Program-made: the position numbers and the translations under genes
Notes under the pieces: model-generated
What the model was told of the DNA's origin: nothing
The model's input: the letters and a program-made list of their open reading frames with translations, nothing else
The model's database searches: none
Source: Sulfurivirga caldicuralii
Lineage (GTDB): Bacteria; Pseudomonadota; Gammaproteobacteria; Thiomicrospirales; Thiomicrospiraceae
DNA: 64,000 nucleotides
Reading direction: 5' to 3'
Assembly: GCF_900141795.1 (NCBI RefSeq)
Contig: NZ_FSRE01000002.1
Coordinates: 248,001-312,000, forward strand
Shown: piece after piece, positions 30,277 to 38,147 of the stretch
Layout: every line of letters begins with the position of its first letter
Position numbering within the stretch: the first letter of the stretch is position 1

Positions 30277-30720
30277 ATGGACGCGATAGACGCTGCCATG
30301 CAAACCAGTATCGGGCGCGTGGTGCGCGCAGATGCGCAGTGGGTATGGGTGGAAACCCAACGGGAGAGCGGTTGCAGCAGTTGCGCCGCAAAAGGCGTGT
30401 GCGGCTCAAGCGTGCTTGAAACCCTGTTTTCCAATCGTCACGTGCCCATCCGTCTTCCCAATACGCACAATGCTCAGACAGGTGATATGGTCGAGCTTGC
30501 TCTGCCGGAAAGCGCCCTGTTGCGTCAGAGCCTGTGGGCGTATGGCGTGCCGCTGCTCGGTTTCATCGTCGGTGCCATGGCAGGGCAGGCATTGGATGCG
30601 GAATTGGGAGCCATTGTCGGCAGTATGTTGGGGTTGGCTGGCGGTTTTGGTCTGACGCGTCGCTTCGCAGCCATACAGAAACCACATATCATGAAAGTCT
30701 ATAAAGGAGTCAGACTATGA
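30277..30720 (+). CDS. rseC: SoxR-reducing / sigma-E regulatory protein RseC
   Basis: A 147-residue inner-membrane protein of the RseC/MucC family. It has the family cysteine cluster SGCSSCAAKGVCGSS (residues ~30-44), two membrane helices (SLWAYGVPLLGFIVGAMAG and ELGAIVGSMLGLAGGFGLT) and a short tail. In E. coli RseC is encoded with rpoE and also affects reduction of SoxR. Here rpoE, rseA and rseB are not adjacent. It overlaps the protease gene by 4 bp (ATGA), so the pair is co-translated. The start is the ATG at 30277. Confidence 0.9.
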   Translation: MDAIDAAMQTSIGRVVRADAQWVWVETQRESGCSSCAAKGVCGSSVLETLFSNRHVPIRLPNTHNAQTGDMVELALPESALLRQSLWAYGVPLLGFIVGAMAGQALDAELGAIVGSMLGLAGGFGLTRRFAAIQKPHIMKVYKGVRL

Positions 30721-32156
30721 AACGATGGACGAGCGGGCTACTGGCCGCAGCGCTGATTCTCAGTAGCGCGAGTGCCGGTGCATTCTGGGGCGTGGACAAG
30801 TCGAAGTCGGTGCAGCAGCCGGTGCAGGTGGCCTTGCCCGATTTCAGCCAGCTGGCCGAGCAAACGGGCAAGTGGGTGGTCAATATCTCCACCACCAAAT
30901 ACATCAAGGCGATTCCGCCGCAGTTTCAGGGCGTACCGCCTGAAATTCTCAAGTTCTTTTTTGGCATCGATCCGCGCCAGTTAGACCGGCCGTCGCAAAA
31001 GGAAGAGATTCACTCGTTGGGCTCCGGCTTCATTATCCGCTCCAACGGCTATATCCTTACAAATAACCATGTGGTGGAAGGTGCTGATGACATTATCGTG
31101 CGCATGTCCGACCGCCGCGAGTTCAAGGCCGAGGTCCTAGGTCGGGACAAGGCCACCGATGTGGCATTGCTCAAGATCGACGCCGAAAACCTGCCTGCAG
31201 CGAAAATCGGCTCCAGCCGCAAGCTGAAGGTGGGGCAGTGGGTGATTGCCATTGGCGAGCCGTTTGGTCTGGACTACACCGTGACCCACGGTATTGTCAG
31301 CGCCAAGGGGCGCAGTCTGCCGAATGAGTCCTATGTGCCCTTCATTCAGACCGACGTGCCCATTAACCCGGGCAACTCCGGCGGTCCGCTGATCAACATG
31401 AACGGCGAAGTGGTGGGCATCAACTCGCAGATTTTCAGCAAAACCGGCGGTTACATGGGCCTGTCATTCGCCATTCCCATCGAGATCGCCATGAATGTGG
31501 CCAACCAGCTGATGACCAAGGGCAAAGTGGAGCGCGGTTTCCTGGGCGTGACCATTCAGGAAGTGTCTTCCGACCTGGCCGAATCTTTCGGCATGAGTCG
31601 TCCGTACGGCGCGCTGGTGGCCGAAGTGGGCAAGGGCACCCCGGCTGAAAAAGCAGGTATCCGTCCCGGTGACATTATCATCGAATACAACGGCCAGCCC
31701 ATCAACAAGTCGTCCGACCTGCCGCCGCTGGTGGGCATTACCACGCCGGGCGAGCGTGTGAAGATCGTGCTGCTGCGCAACGGCAAGCGCATGACGGTTA
31801 GTGCAACCGTGACAGCCAAAAATGAGGGCAAGGCGACTGCTTCGACGGGCAAGGCGAAAGCCAATGCCGGCCACTTTGGCGCCGCAGTGCGTGATCTGAC
31901 GCCGGAAGAGCTGGCCGAACTTCGCAAGGAAGCCCCTGGCATCCCCGGTGGTGTACTGGTGGAGGAGGTCTTCGACGGCGCTGCTGCCAAGTCCGGTCTA
32001 CGCCCGGGTGACATTATCGTCAGTATCAACTTCCATCCGGTGCATAATGTGGCCGAGCTGAAGAAGGTGTTGCGCAAGCTGCACAAGGGACGCAAGTATC
32101 CCATGCGCGTGTTGCGCCGCGGAGGCAGCATCTTCCTGCCGCTGGTGCTTGAATAA
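30717..32156 (+). CDS. mucD: Periplasmic serine protease, DegP/MucD type
   Basis: A 479-residue HtrA-family protease and chaperone. It has a signal peptide (residues 1-22, ...SSASAGA), the trypsin-like domain with catalytic His in TNNHVVEGAD, Asp in ATDVALLKI and Ser in INPGNSGGPLINMNG, then two PDZ domains (about residues 265-355 and 385-475). It degrades misfolded periplasmic proteins. In pseudomonads mucD sits in the algU-mucABC operon; here only the rseC/mucC partner remains. AGGAG precedes the ATG. Confidence 0.95.
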   Translation: MKRWTSGLLAAALILSSASAGAFWGVDKSKSVQQPVQVALPDFSQLAEQTGKWVVNISTTKYIKAIPPQFQGVPPEILKFFFGIDPRQLDRPSQKEEIHSLGSGFIIRSNGYILTNNHVVEGADDIIVRMSDRREFKAEVLGRDKATDVALLKIDAENLPAAKIGSSRKLKVGQWVIAIGEPFGLDYTVTHGIVSAKGRSLPNESYVPFIQTDVPINPGNSGGPLINMNGEVVGINSQIFSKTGGYMGLSFAIPIEIAMNVANQLMTKGKVERGFLGVTIQEVSSDLAESFGMSRPYGALVAEVGKGTPAEKAGIRPGDIIIEYNGQPINKSSDLPPLVGITTPGERVKIVLLRNGKRMTVSATVTAKNEGKATASTGKAKANAGHFGAAVRDLTPEELAELRKEAPGIPGGVLVEEVFDGAAAKSGLRPGDIIVSINFHPVHNVAELKKVLRKLHKGRKYPMRVLRRGGSIFLPLVLE

Positions 32157-32189
32157 AACGATTGCTTACAAATAACTATCAGGTATCAG

Positions 32190-32212
32190 GCCCGCTTCGT
32201 GCGGGCTTTTTT
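32190..32212 (+). terminator. Terminator of rseC-mucD
   Basis: GCCCGC-TTCGT-GCGGGC followed by six Ts, 33 bp after the mucD stop. Confidence 0.92.
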
Positions 32213-32249
32213 GTATACAGAGGGCACGGGGTGGCAGTAAAAAGGGGAA

Positions 32250-33182
32250 TTAGCCCAGCAGGGCCTGGCAGTGCGCCAGGGCGCTGTCGGCCACGCCTTC
32301 AGGGTCATAGCCGCCTTCCAGACAGCTCACAACACGACCCTGGGTCGAATCTGTTGTCAGTGCAAGTGCCCAGCGTGTAATCCAAGCGAAATCCTCCGCT
32401 TCCAGCGCCAGCCCGCCCAGCGGATCGCGCGCGTGAGCATCGAAACCGGCACTGAGCAGCAGCAGTTGCGGCGCAAACGCCCGCAACGATTCGGCCCAGT
32501 CGCTCGCTTGCACGGCCTCGCGGAAATGGTGCCCATTGCAGCCTGCCGGTAACGGGATGGGATGGCAGTTGTCGGCCAGCGGCGGAATGCCTGTGCCGGG
32601 ATAGAAGGGATGGCGGAAGCTGGAGCAGAAAAGAATGCGCTCATCGCCGGCCACGATGGCTTCGGTGCCGTCGCCATGATGCACGTCGAAATCCACGATG
32701 GCCACCCGCTCGATACCGGGCTGTGCCAGGGCATGGTAGGCGGCCACGGCCACATTGTTGACAAAGCAGAAGCCGGCAGGACGGCTACGGTTGGCATGGT
32801 GCCCGGGTGGGCGAATGGCGCAGAAGGCGCGCCGCTGCGGTCGAGCCAGCGACCACTCCACGGCCGCACAGGCGGCGCCGGCAGCATGCAAGATGGCTTC
32901 ACGACTGTGTGAGCTGAGCACCGTATCCGGGTCGAGTGGGGCATGACCCTGCTCGGGAATGTGCGCCCACAACGCTTTTAAATAAGCCTTGGGATGCACG
33001 CGTGTCAGCCATTCTGTTTCAGCAACCGGGGGTTCAAAGCGCACATGGGGCGGTGCCGCGGGCGTATCAAGCCGCGCCAGAAACGCTTCCAGGCGGTGAC
33101 GGTTCTCCGGGTGCAGTGGACCGGGATCGTGCAGCAGGCAGGCGGGATGATGCCAGATGCTCAGTTCAGGCTGGCTGTTCAT
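32250..33182 (-). CDS. Histone-deacetylase-superfamily amidohydrolase
   Basis: A 310-residue zinc deacetylase-like enzyme (class II HDAC / acetoin-utilisation family). It shows RPPGHHANRSRPAGFCFVNN, the zinc site DFDVHHGDGT, and SAGFDAHARDPLGG, so catalytic residues are intact. Bacterial members deacetylate polyamines or acyl-lysines; the substrate here is unknown. Its start lies inside the last codons of lpxH (17-bp overlap), so it is translated from the cyclophilin-lpxH transcript. Confidence 0.88.
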   Translation of the reverse strand: MNSQPELSIWHHPACLLHDPGPLHPENRHRLEAFLARLDTPAAPPHVRFEPPVAETEWLTRVHPKAYLKALWAHIPEQGHAPLDPDTVLSSHSREAILHAAGAACAAVEWSLARPQRRAFCAIRPPGHHANRSRPAGFCFVNNVAVAAYHALAQPGIERVAIVDFDVHHGDGTEAIVAGDERILFCSSFRHPFYPGTGIPPLADNCHPIPLPAGCNGHHFREAVQASDWAESLRAFAPQLLLLSAGFDAHARDPLGGLALEAEDFAWITRWALALTTDSTQGRVVSCLEGGYDPEGVADSALAHCQALLG

Positions 33183-33996
33183 CGGGCGTCAGGCAGTGAA
33201 AGGCAATGGTGGAAGGATCAATTCTAAGCACCCACGCTTGCGGCCGCCAGTCGCCCAATACCCAGCGATGTCGGCCATTGGGATACAGATGGTGGCCTGG
33301 GCGGTGGGTATGGCCGTGAATAAGGTGCGGATAGTCCGCATAGGCGTCAAACCAGCTGCGCACGGTATCCTCATCCACATCCATCCATGCATCCGGCTTG
33401 TGCGCACTTTCCTGCTGTGAGCGCAGGCGCATGCGTTCGCCCACGGCACGGCGGCGGGCCCTGGACATGTGCAGAAACAGCCACTGCAGCCAGGCGCTGC
33501 GCAGGCGGCGGCGCACGGCCTGGTATTCCGTATCCAGCGTGCACAGTTCATCGCCATGGCAGAGGATGACGCAATGGCCATGAATGTCCGTGAGCACCAC
33601 CTCCGGCATGGGCTGCACGCCGGTGGCATCCCAGAACGCCTCGCGCATGAGAAAGTCGCGATTGCCATACAGCAGCTTGACGGCGGTGCCGCTGTCGGTC
33701 AGCGCGCGCAGTGCATTGATGATAGGTGCGTAATCCTCCAGCCCGATATCGTCTCCGAGCCAGCGTTCAAACAGGTCGCCAAGAATGTAGAGCGTGTCGG
33801 CCTCGGGCGCCTCGTGGGCGAGAAAATGCAGAAAGTGACGGTTGATGGGATGGGAAACGTCCGTTTCCAGGTGAATATCGGCGATAACGTAGGAAAAGGG
33901 CGCGTTTTCGCCCGGTTTTTCGGCAGGGGAAAAATCGGTGCGTGTAAAAAGTCGGGGACCCCCCCCGACGAGCGGGGGGCAGGCGTTGTCGCTCAT
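33166..33996 (-). CDS. lpxH: UDP-2,3-diacylglucosamine hydrolase with N-terminal extension
   Basis: LpxH cleaves UDP-2,3-diacylglucosamine in lipid A synthesis. The 276-residue product has the metallophosphoesterase motifs IADIHLE, GDLFE, GNRDFL and GHTHRP. The family usually starts a few residues before IADxHL; here about 35 extra residues precede it, and residues 11-17 (GGGPRLF) come from a dispersed repeat copy. The start at 33996 overlaps the ppiB stop by 4 bp (ATGA), and no other ATG, GTG or TTG is obvious before the conserved part, which supports translation of the extension. Confidence 0.9.
   Translation of the reverse strand: MSDNACPPLVGGGPRLFTRTDFSPAEKPGENAPFSYVIADIHLETDVSHPINRHFLHFLAHEAPEADTLYILGDLFERWLGDDIGLEDYAPIINALRALTDSGTAVKLLYGNRDFLMREAFWDATGVQPMPEVVLTDIHGHCVILCHGDELCTLDTEYQAVRRRLRSAWLQWLFLHMSRARRRAVGERMRLRSQQESAHKPDAWMDVDEDTVRSWFDAYADYPHLIHGHTHRPGHHLYPNGRHRWVLGDWRPQAWVLRIDPSTIAFHCLTPDEQPA
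33946..33966 (-). repeat. Dispersed repeat copy 4 (5' part of lpxH)
   Basis: On the minus strand: G8 TCCCC GAC T5, with a second T5 after eleven bases. It lies in frame in the lpxH extension (GGGPRLF). The C-run on the plus strand also pairs with GGGGGG at 33974-33979 to form a 7-bp hairpin with a 5-nt loop. Confidence 0.9.
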
Positions 33997-34514
33997 TCCG
34001 CCATGTCGCCTTCGATCACGTCGGTGGATTCGATGATGATGGGTTCCATCGGCACGTCCTGATGACCGGCGTAGTTGCCCGTGGGCACCCTGGCGATGGC
34101 ATCAACCGTGTCGGTGCCGTCCACGACCTTGCCGAATACTGCATAGCCCCAGCCGTCCATGTCCTTGCTGCGGAAGTCGAGGAAGGCGTTGTCGTTCAGG
34201 TTGATGAAGAACTGGCTGGTGGCCGAGTGCGGATCCATGGTGCGGGCCATGGACAGGGTGTATTTCTCGTTTTTCAGGCCATTGTCGGCTTCGTTTTCAA
34301 TGGGCTCGTGCGTCGGCTTGCGGTCCATGTCGGGAGTATGGCCGCCACCCTGAATCACGAAGCCAGGAATGACGCGGTGGAAAATGGTGCCGTTATAGAA
34401 CCCCTCTTTCGCATAGCGCAGGAAGTTCTCTACCGTTTTGGGTGCCTTCTCGGGGTAGAGTTCGATGGTGATATCGCCCTTGTTGGTGTGAAAAATGACC
34501 TTGGGGTTGCTCAT
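33993..34514 (-). CDS. ppiB: Cytoplasmic cyclophilin PpiB
   Basis: A 173-residue peptidyl-prolyl cis-trans isomerase with no signal peptide. Key cyclophilin segments are [34 protein letters not shown] and [11 protein letters not shown]. It follows a periplasmic paralogue (34524) after 9 bp and is translationally coupled to lpxH, the same ppiB-lpxH order as in E. coli. Confidence 0.95.
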   Translation of the reverse strand: MSNPKVIFHTNKGDITIELYPEKAPKTVENFLRYAKEGFYNGTIFHRVIPGFVIQGGGHTPDMDRKPTHEPIENEADNGLKNEKYTLSMARTMDPHSATSQFFINLNDNAFLDFRSKDMDGWGYAVFGKVVDGTDTVDAIARVPTGNYAGHQDVPMEPIIIESTDVIEGDMAE

Positions 34515-34523
34515 GAATGCCTC

Positions 34524-35096
34524 CTATTGAATCTGGCGTGCCTTAAGAATGATGACCGGCTTCACCGGCACATCCTTCATGCCGTTTTTCCGGCCGGTCT
34601 GAACCTGGCGAATCTTGTTGACCACGCGCATGCCCTTGATCACGCGACCAAAGACAGCATAGCCCCAGCCGCGGCCATGCTTTTCGCGGAAGTCCAGAAA
34701 GCTGTTGTTGGCCACATTGATAAAGAACTGGCTGGTGGCGGAGTGGGGATCACTGGTGCGCGCCATGGCCACGTAACCGATACGGTTGTGCAGGCCGTTG
34801 TCTGCTTCATTGGGGATGGGTGCGCGGGTAATCTTGCGCTGCATGTCCTGCGTATAGCCGCCGCCCTGAATCATGAAGTCCTTGATCACGCGGTGAAAGA
34901 TGGTGCCGTCATAAAAGCCCTCGTTGACATACTGCAGGAAGTTCTCCACTGTTTTCGGAGCCTTTTCCGGGAACAACTCGATAATAATGTTGCCGTAATT
35001 GGTTTCCAGCAGCACCTGCGGGTGCTTGGTTGCGTCGGCTGCGGAAACGAGCAAAGGCAGCGTCAGCAGGAATGTCAGCAGGCCGCGTCGAAGCAT
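34524..35096 (-). CDS. ppiA: Periplasmic cyclophilin PpiA
   Basis: A 190-residue peptidyl-prolyl isomerase with an N-terminal signal peptide ([19 protein letters not shown], cleaved near residue 20), so it acts on periplasmic proteins. It contains [34 protein letters not shown] and [11 protein letters not shown]. It is a close tandem paralogue of the cytoplasmic ppiB next to it, most likely an old duplication. It is divergent from gltX. Confidence 0.94.
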   Translation of the reverse strand: MLRRGLLTFLLTLPLLVSAADATKHPQVLLETNYGNIIIELFPEKAPKTVENFLQYVNEGFYDGTIFHRVIKDFMIQGGGYTQDMQRKITRAPIPNEADNGLHNRIGYVAMARTSDPHSATSQFFINVANNSFLDFREKHGRGWGYAVFGRVIKGMRVVNKIRQVQTGRKNGMKDVPVKPVIILKARQIQ

Positions 35097-35109
35097 GGTG
35101 CCCTCCTGT

Positions 35110-35138
35110 TAAAATATGCAGATTCGTCACGAATTATA
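35110..35138. promoter_or_regulatory. Divergent -10 pair ppiA / gltX
   Basis: TAAAAT at 35110-35115 with upstream TGT (extended -10) reads towards gltX. ATTATA at 35133-35138, TATAAT on the minus strand, reads towards ppiA. They face each other 17 bp apart; predicted leaders are about 30 nt each way. Confidence 0.5.
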
Positions 35139-35152
35139 AAAGGAATCGGATC

Positions 35153-36547
35153 TTGAAAACCCGTTTTGCACCGTCGCCCACGGGCTACATTCACATGGGC
35201 AATGCGCGTACCGCCCTGTTCAACGCCCTGATGGGCCACAAGCGCGGCGCCACCTTTCTGTTGCGTATTGAGGATACGGATACCGAGCGCAGCGACATGC
35301 AGTATGTTGATGCGCTGAAGGAAGATCTCAAGTGGCTGGGGCTGGACTGGCAGGAAGGGCCTGACGTGGAAGGGCCGAACGGTCCCTATTTCCAGAGCCA
35401 GCGCGGCGATATCTACGAAAAATACTATCAGCAGCTGCTGGATGCGGGTCTGGCCTATCCCTGCTTCTGTACGCCCACCGAACTGGAAGTCATGCGCAAG
35501 GCACAGGCCCAGGCCGGCCAGCCGCCGCGCTATGATGGCCGCTGTAGCCGATTGACGCCGGAGCAGGTGGCGCAGAAAAAGGCAGAGGGCATTCCTTACA
35601 CCCTGCGTTTCAAGGTGCCCAAGGGCGAAGAGGTGGTGTTCATGGACGCCATTAAGGGGCGGCAGCGTTTCAAGACCGATGACATTGGCGATTTCATTAT
35701 TCGCAAGGCGGATGGGGCTGCGGCGTTCTTCTTTTCCAACGCCATTGACGATGCGCTAATGGGCGTCACCCACGTCATTCGCGGCGAGGATCACCTCACC
35801 AACACCCCGCGACAGATTCTGCTGCTGGAGGCCCTGGGGCTGCCGGTGCCCGAGTATGCGCACATGAGCATGATCGTCGGCCCGGACGGCAGCCCGCTGT
35901 CCAAGCGTCACGGTAGCCGTTCCATCCGTCAGTTGCGCGAAGAGGGCTTCCTGCCGCAGGCGTTGACCAACTACATGGCGCGACTGGGGCACACCTACAA
36001 GGATGCAGACAACACGCTCATGGATCTGCAGCAGCTGGCCGATGGCTTTGAACTGAGCCAGTGCGGCACGGCCCCGGCCCGTTACGATGAGAATCAGCTG
36101 CGCTTCTGGCAGAAGGAAGCGGTACAGGCCCTGAGCGACGAAGCGGCGGCGCAATGGCTGGCACCGTTTGCGCAGGACAAAGTGCCGGCAGAAAAATGGC
36201 CGGCGTTTGCCGCGCTGATGCGCGATAACATTACCCTGCCGGACGAAGCGGTGGCGTGGGCCGAGCGCCTGTTCGAGCCTGTGCCGTTGCCACAGACTGA
36301 ACTGTCGGTGGAAGTTGCACCGGGCTTTTTCGAGGCGGGGGCCGAAGCGCTGGCGCAGGGTGCGGACTTCAAGCAGCTGACCGAAGCGCTCAAGGCGACC
36401 GGTGCCAAGGGCAAGCAATTGTTCCAGCCGTTGCGCTGGGCGCTCACCGGCCAGCTGCATGGGCCGGAGCTGCCGGTGCTGTTTGAACTGATGGGGCGCG
36501 AGGAAGCGTTGCGCCGCTTCCGTCAGGCAGCGGAGGCCGCGGCATGA
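35153..36547 (+). CDS. gltX: Glutamyl-tRNA synthetase, GluRS2-like
   Basis: This 464-residue class I synthetase charges tRNA-Glu, or tRNA-Gln in some lineages. The HIGH motif is HMGN ([20 protein letters not shown]) and the KMSKS motif is LSKRHGSR. The Asn in HxGN and the C-terminal block [19 protein letters not shown] resemble the second type of GluRS (GluRS2) as in Helicobacter, rather than E. coli GltX (HVGG). The start is a TTG at 35153, eight bases after AAGGA; no ATG fits. cysS overlaps its end by 4 bp. Confidence 0.93.
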   Translation: MKTRFAPSPTGYIHMGNARTALFNALMGHKRGATFLLRIEDTDTERSDMQYVDALKEDLKWLGLDWQEGPDVEGPNGPYFQSQRGDIYEKYYQQLLDAGLAYPCFCTPTELEVMRKAQAQAGQPPRYDGRCSRLTPEQVAQKKAEGIPYTLRFKVPKGEEVVFMDAIKGRQRFKTDDIGDFIIRKADGAAAFFFSNAIDDALMGVTHVIRGEDHLTNTPRQILLLEALGLPVPEYAHMSMIVGPDGSPLSKRHGSRSIRQLREEGFLPQALTNYMARLGHTYKDADNTLMDLQQLADGFELSQCGTAPARYDENQLRFWQKEAVQALSDEAAAQWLAPFAQDKVPAEKWPAFAALMRDNITLPDEAVAWAERLFEPVPLPQTELSVEVAPGFFEAGAEALAQGADFKQLTEALKATGAKGKQLFQPLRWALTGQLHGPELPVLFELMGREEALRRFRQAAEAAA

Positions 36548-37920
36548 GCGAACTGCAGATCTACAACACCGAATCCCGCCGGAAGGAAACCTTCAAGCCC
36601 ATTCAGCCTGGCAAGGTGGGGCTATATGTGTGTGGCGTCACCGTTTATGACTACTGCCACGTGGGCCATGCCCGCGTGATGGTGGTGTTCGATACCTTTG
36701 TGCGCCATCTGCGCGCCCAAGGCTATGATGTGAAGTATGTGCGCAACATTACCGATATCGATGACAAGATCATCAACCGAGCGCTCGAGCGTGGCGAGTC
36801 TATTAATGCACTGACGGCACGCTTTATCGACGCGATGCACGAGGACGAGCGGGCGCTGAATGTCCTGCCGCCGGATGAGGAGCCGCGCGCCACTGAGTAC
36901 ATGCAGGATATTCTGCAGATGATCGAAACCCTGCTGGGCAAGGGGTGCGCCTATCGTGCTGACAACGGCGACGTCTATTTCAGCGTGCGCGACTTCCCCG
37001 ACTACGGCCGTCTGTCTCACAAGAAACTGGAAGATCTGGAGGCGGGTGCCCGCATCGATGTCAACGCGGCCAAGAAGGACCCGCTGGACTTTGTGCTGTG
37101 GAAAGCGGCCAAGCCCGAGGAGCCGGAGGAGGCCAAGTGGTCGGCGCCGTTTGGCCTTGGTCGGCCTGGCTGGCACATTGAGTGCTCCGCCATGTCCACC
37201 CGCTGCCTGGGGCCCCATTTCGATATCCACGGGGGCGGCATGGACCTGCAGTTCCCCCACCACGAAAACGAGATCGCCCAGAGCGAGTGCGCCACCGGTG
37301 AGCATTTCGTCAACTACTGGATGCACGTGGGCTTCGTGCGCATCAATGACGAGAAGATGTCCAAGTCGCTGGGCAACTTCTTCACCATCCGCGATGTGAT
37401 CAAGGCCTACCATCCGGAAGTGCTGCGCACCTTTCTTTTGTCGGCCCACTATCGTTCGCCGGTAAACTATTCGGAAGACAATCTGGAAAAGGCAAAGGCG
37501 GAGCTGCAGCGCCTGTATGGCGCGCTGGAGAACATTATGCCGGGGGAGGCGGTCGCTGATACGGACTATGAACGCCGTTTCGATGCCGCCCTGAATGACG
37601 ACCTCAATACCCCGCAGGCCTTTGCCGTGCTGTTTGAACTGGCGCGTGACGTGAACAAGTCGCAGGAGCCTGCGCTGGCGGGCCTGCTGGTCAAGCTGGG
37701 ACAGCGGCTGGGTATTCTCTACGATACACCTGAAGCCTTCTTTCGCAGCGACGCCGGGGCGGATCTGAGCGAAGAAGAGATCGAACGGCTGATCGAGGCA
37801 CGCAATCAGGCGCGCAAGGACCGGGATTTCGCGCGGGCGGATCAGATTCGGGATGAACTGAAGGCGGCTGGGATCGAGCTGCTGGATGGACCGGAAGGCA
37901 CCCGCTGGCGGCGCGTATAA
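36544..37920 (+). CDS. cysS: Cysteinyl-tRNA synthetase
   Basis: A 458-residue class I synthetase. It has the HIGH variant HVGHARVMV, the KMSKS sequence EKMSKSLGN, and the zinc ligands in [17 protein letters not shown] and the [10 protein letters not shown] region. The ATG overlaps the gltX stop (ATGA), so the two synthetases form one translational unit driven from the ppiA/gltX promoter region. No terminator follows directly; the candidate small RNA begins about 120 bp downstream. Confidence 0.97.
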   Translation: MSELQIYNTESRRKETFKPIQPGKVGLYVCGVTVYDYCHVGHARVMVVFDTFVRHLRAQGYDVKYVRNITDIDDKIINRALERGESINALTARFIDAMHEDERALNVLPPDEEPRATEYMQDILQMIETLLGKGCAYRADNGDVYFSVRDFPDYGRLSHKKLEDLEAGARIDVNAAKKDPLDFVLWKAAKPEEPEEAKWSAPFGLGRPGWHIECSAMSTRCLGPHFDIHGGGMDLQFPHHENEIAQSECATGEHFVNYWMHVGFVRINDEKMSKSLGNFFTIRDVIKAYHPEVLRTFLLSAHYRSPVNYSEDNLEKAKAELQRLYGALENIMPGEAVADTDYERRFDAALNDDLNTPQAFAVLFELARDVNKSQEPALAGLLVKLGQRLGILYDTPEAFFRSDAGADLSEEEIERLIEARNQARKDRDFARADQIRDELKAAGIELLDGPEGTRWRRV

Positions 37921-38004
37921 GCGCATCAGGAAAGTCTGATATAAACGCTAATATTTTGATTGTTAACGGCTATAAGTTTTACTTTTGATGGCCATAAAAA
38001 ATAC

Positions 38005-38033
38005 TTGACATGCATTTGTCATGAAAGTATCAT
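38005..38033 (+). promoter_or_regulatory. Near-consensus promoter of the candidate small RNA
   Basis: TTGACA (38005-38010), a 17-bp spacer, and TATCAT (38028-38033) make the best sigma-70 promoter in the window. The upstream 80 bp is AT-rich. An inverted repeat TGACA-N6-TGTCA (38006-38010 / 38017-38021) overlaps the -35 box, and TCATGAAA is repeated at 38019 and 38030, so a regulator may bind here. The predicted start is 38039-38041. Confidence 0.8.
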
Positions 38034-38040
38034 GAAAAAC

Positions 38041-38114
38041 ATACTCACGTTTCTTCATGAGTATCCTCCTCTGATTTGATCCTGTTAACCCGCTGCATTG
38101 CAGCGGGTTTTTTT
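38041..38114 (+). ncRNA. Candidate trans-acting small RNA, about 74 nt
   Basis: From the predicted start the transcript would fold a 5' hairpin at once (AUACUCA 38041-38047 with UGAGUAU 38058-38064, 10-nt loop). A single-stranded C/U-rich stretch follows (UCCUCCUC at 38064-38071, then UGAUUUGAUCC). It ends in a strong terminator (CCCGCUGCA / UGCAGCGGG, 38089-38107) with seven Us. There is no reading frame of note, and the nearest genes end here (cysS) or converge (mltD), so it is not a leader. UCCUCCUC is complementary to Shine-Dalgarno sequences, which suggests an Hfq-dependent inhibitor of translation. Function is inferred only. Confidence 0.72.
38089..38114 (+). terminator. Terminator of the candidate small RNA
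   Basis: CCCGCTGCA-T-TGCAGCGGG followed by TTTTTTT (38108-38114). The minus strand has no T-run after the hairpin, so it does not serve mltD. Confidence 0.93.
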
Positions 38115-38147
38115 ATGCCTGCCTTTTTGCAAGGGCATCCATGCATC

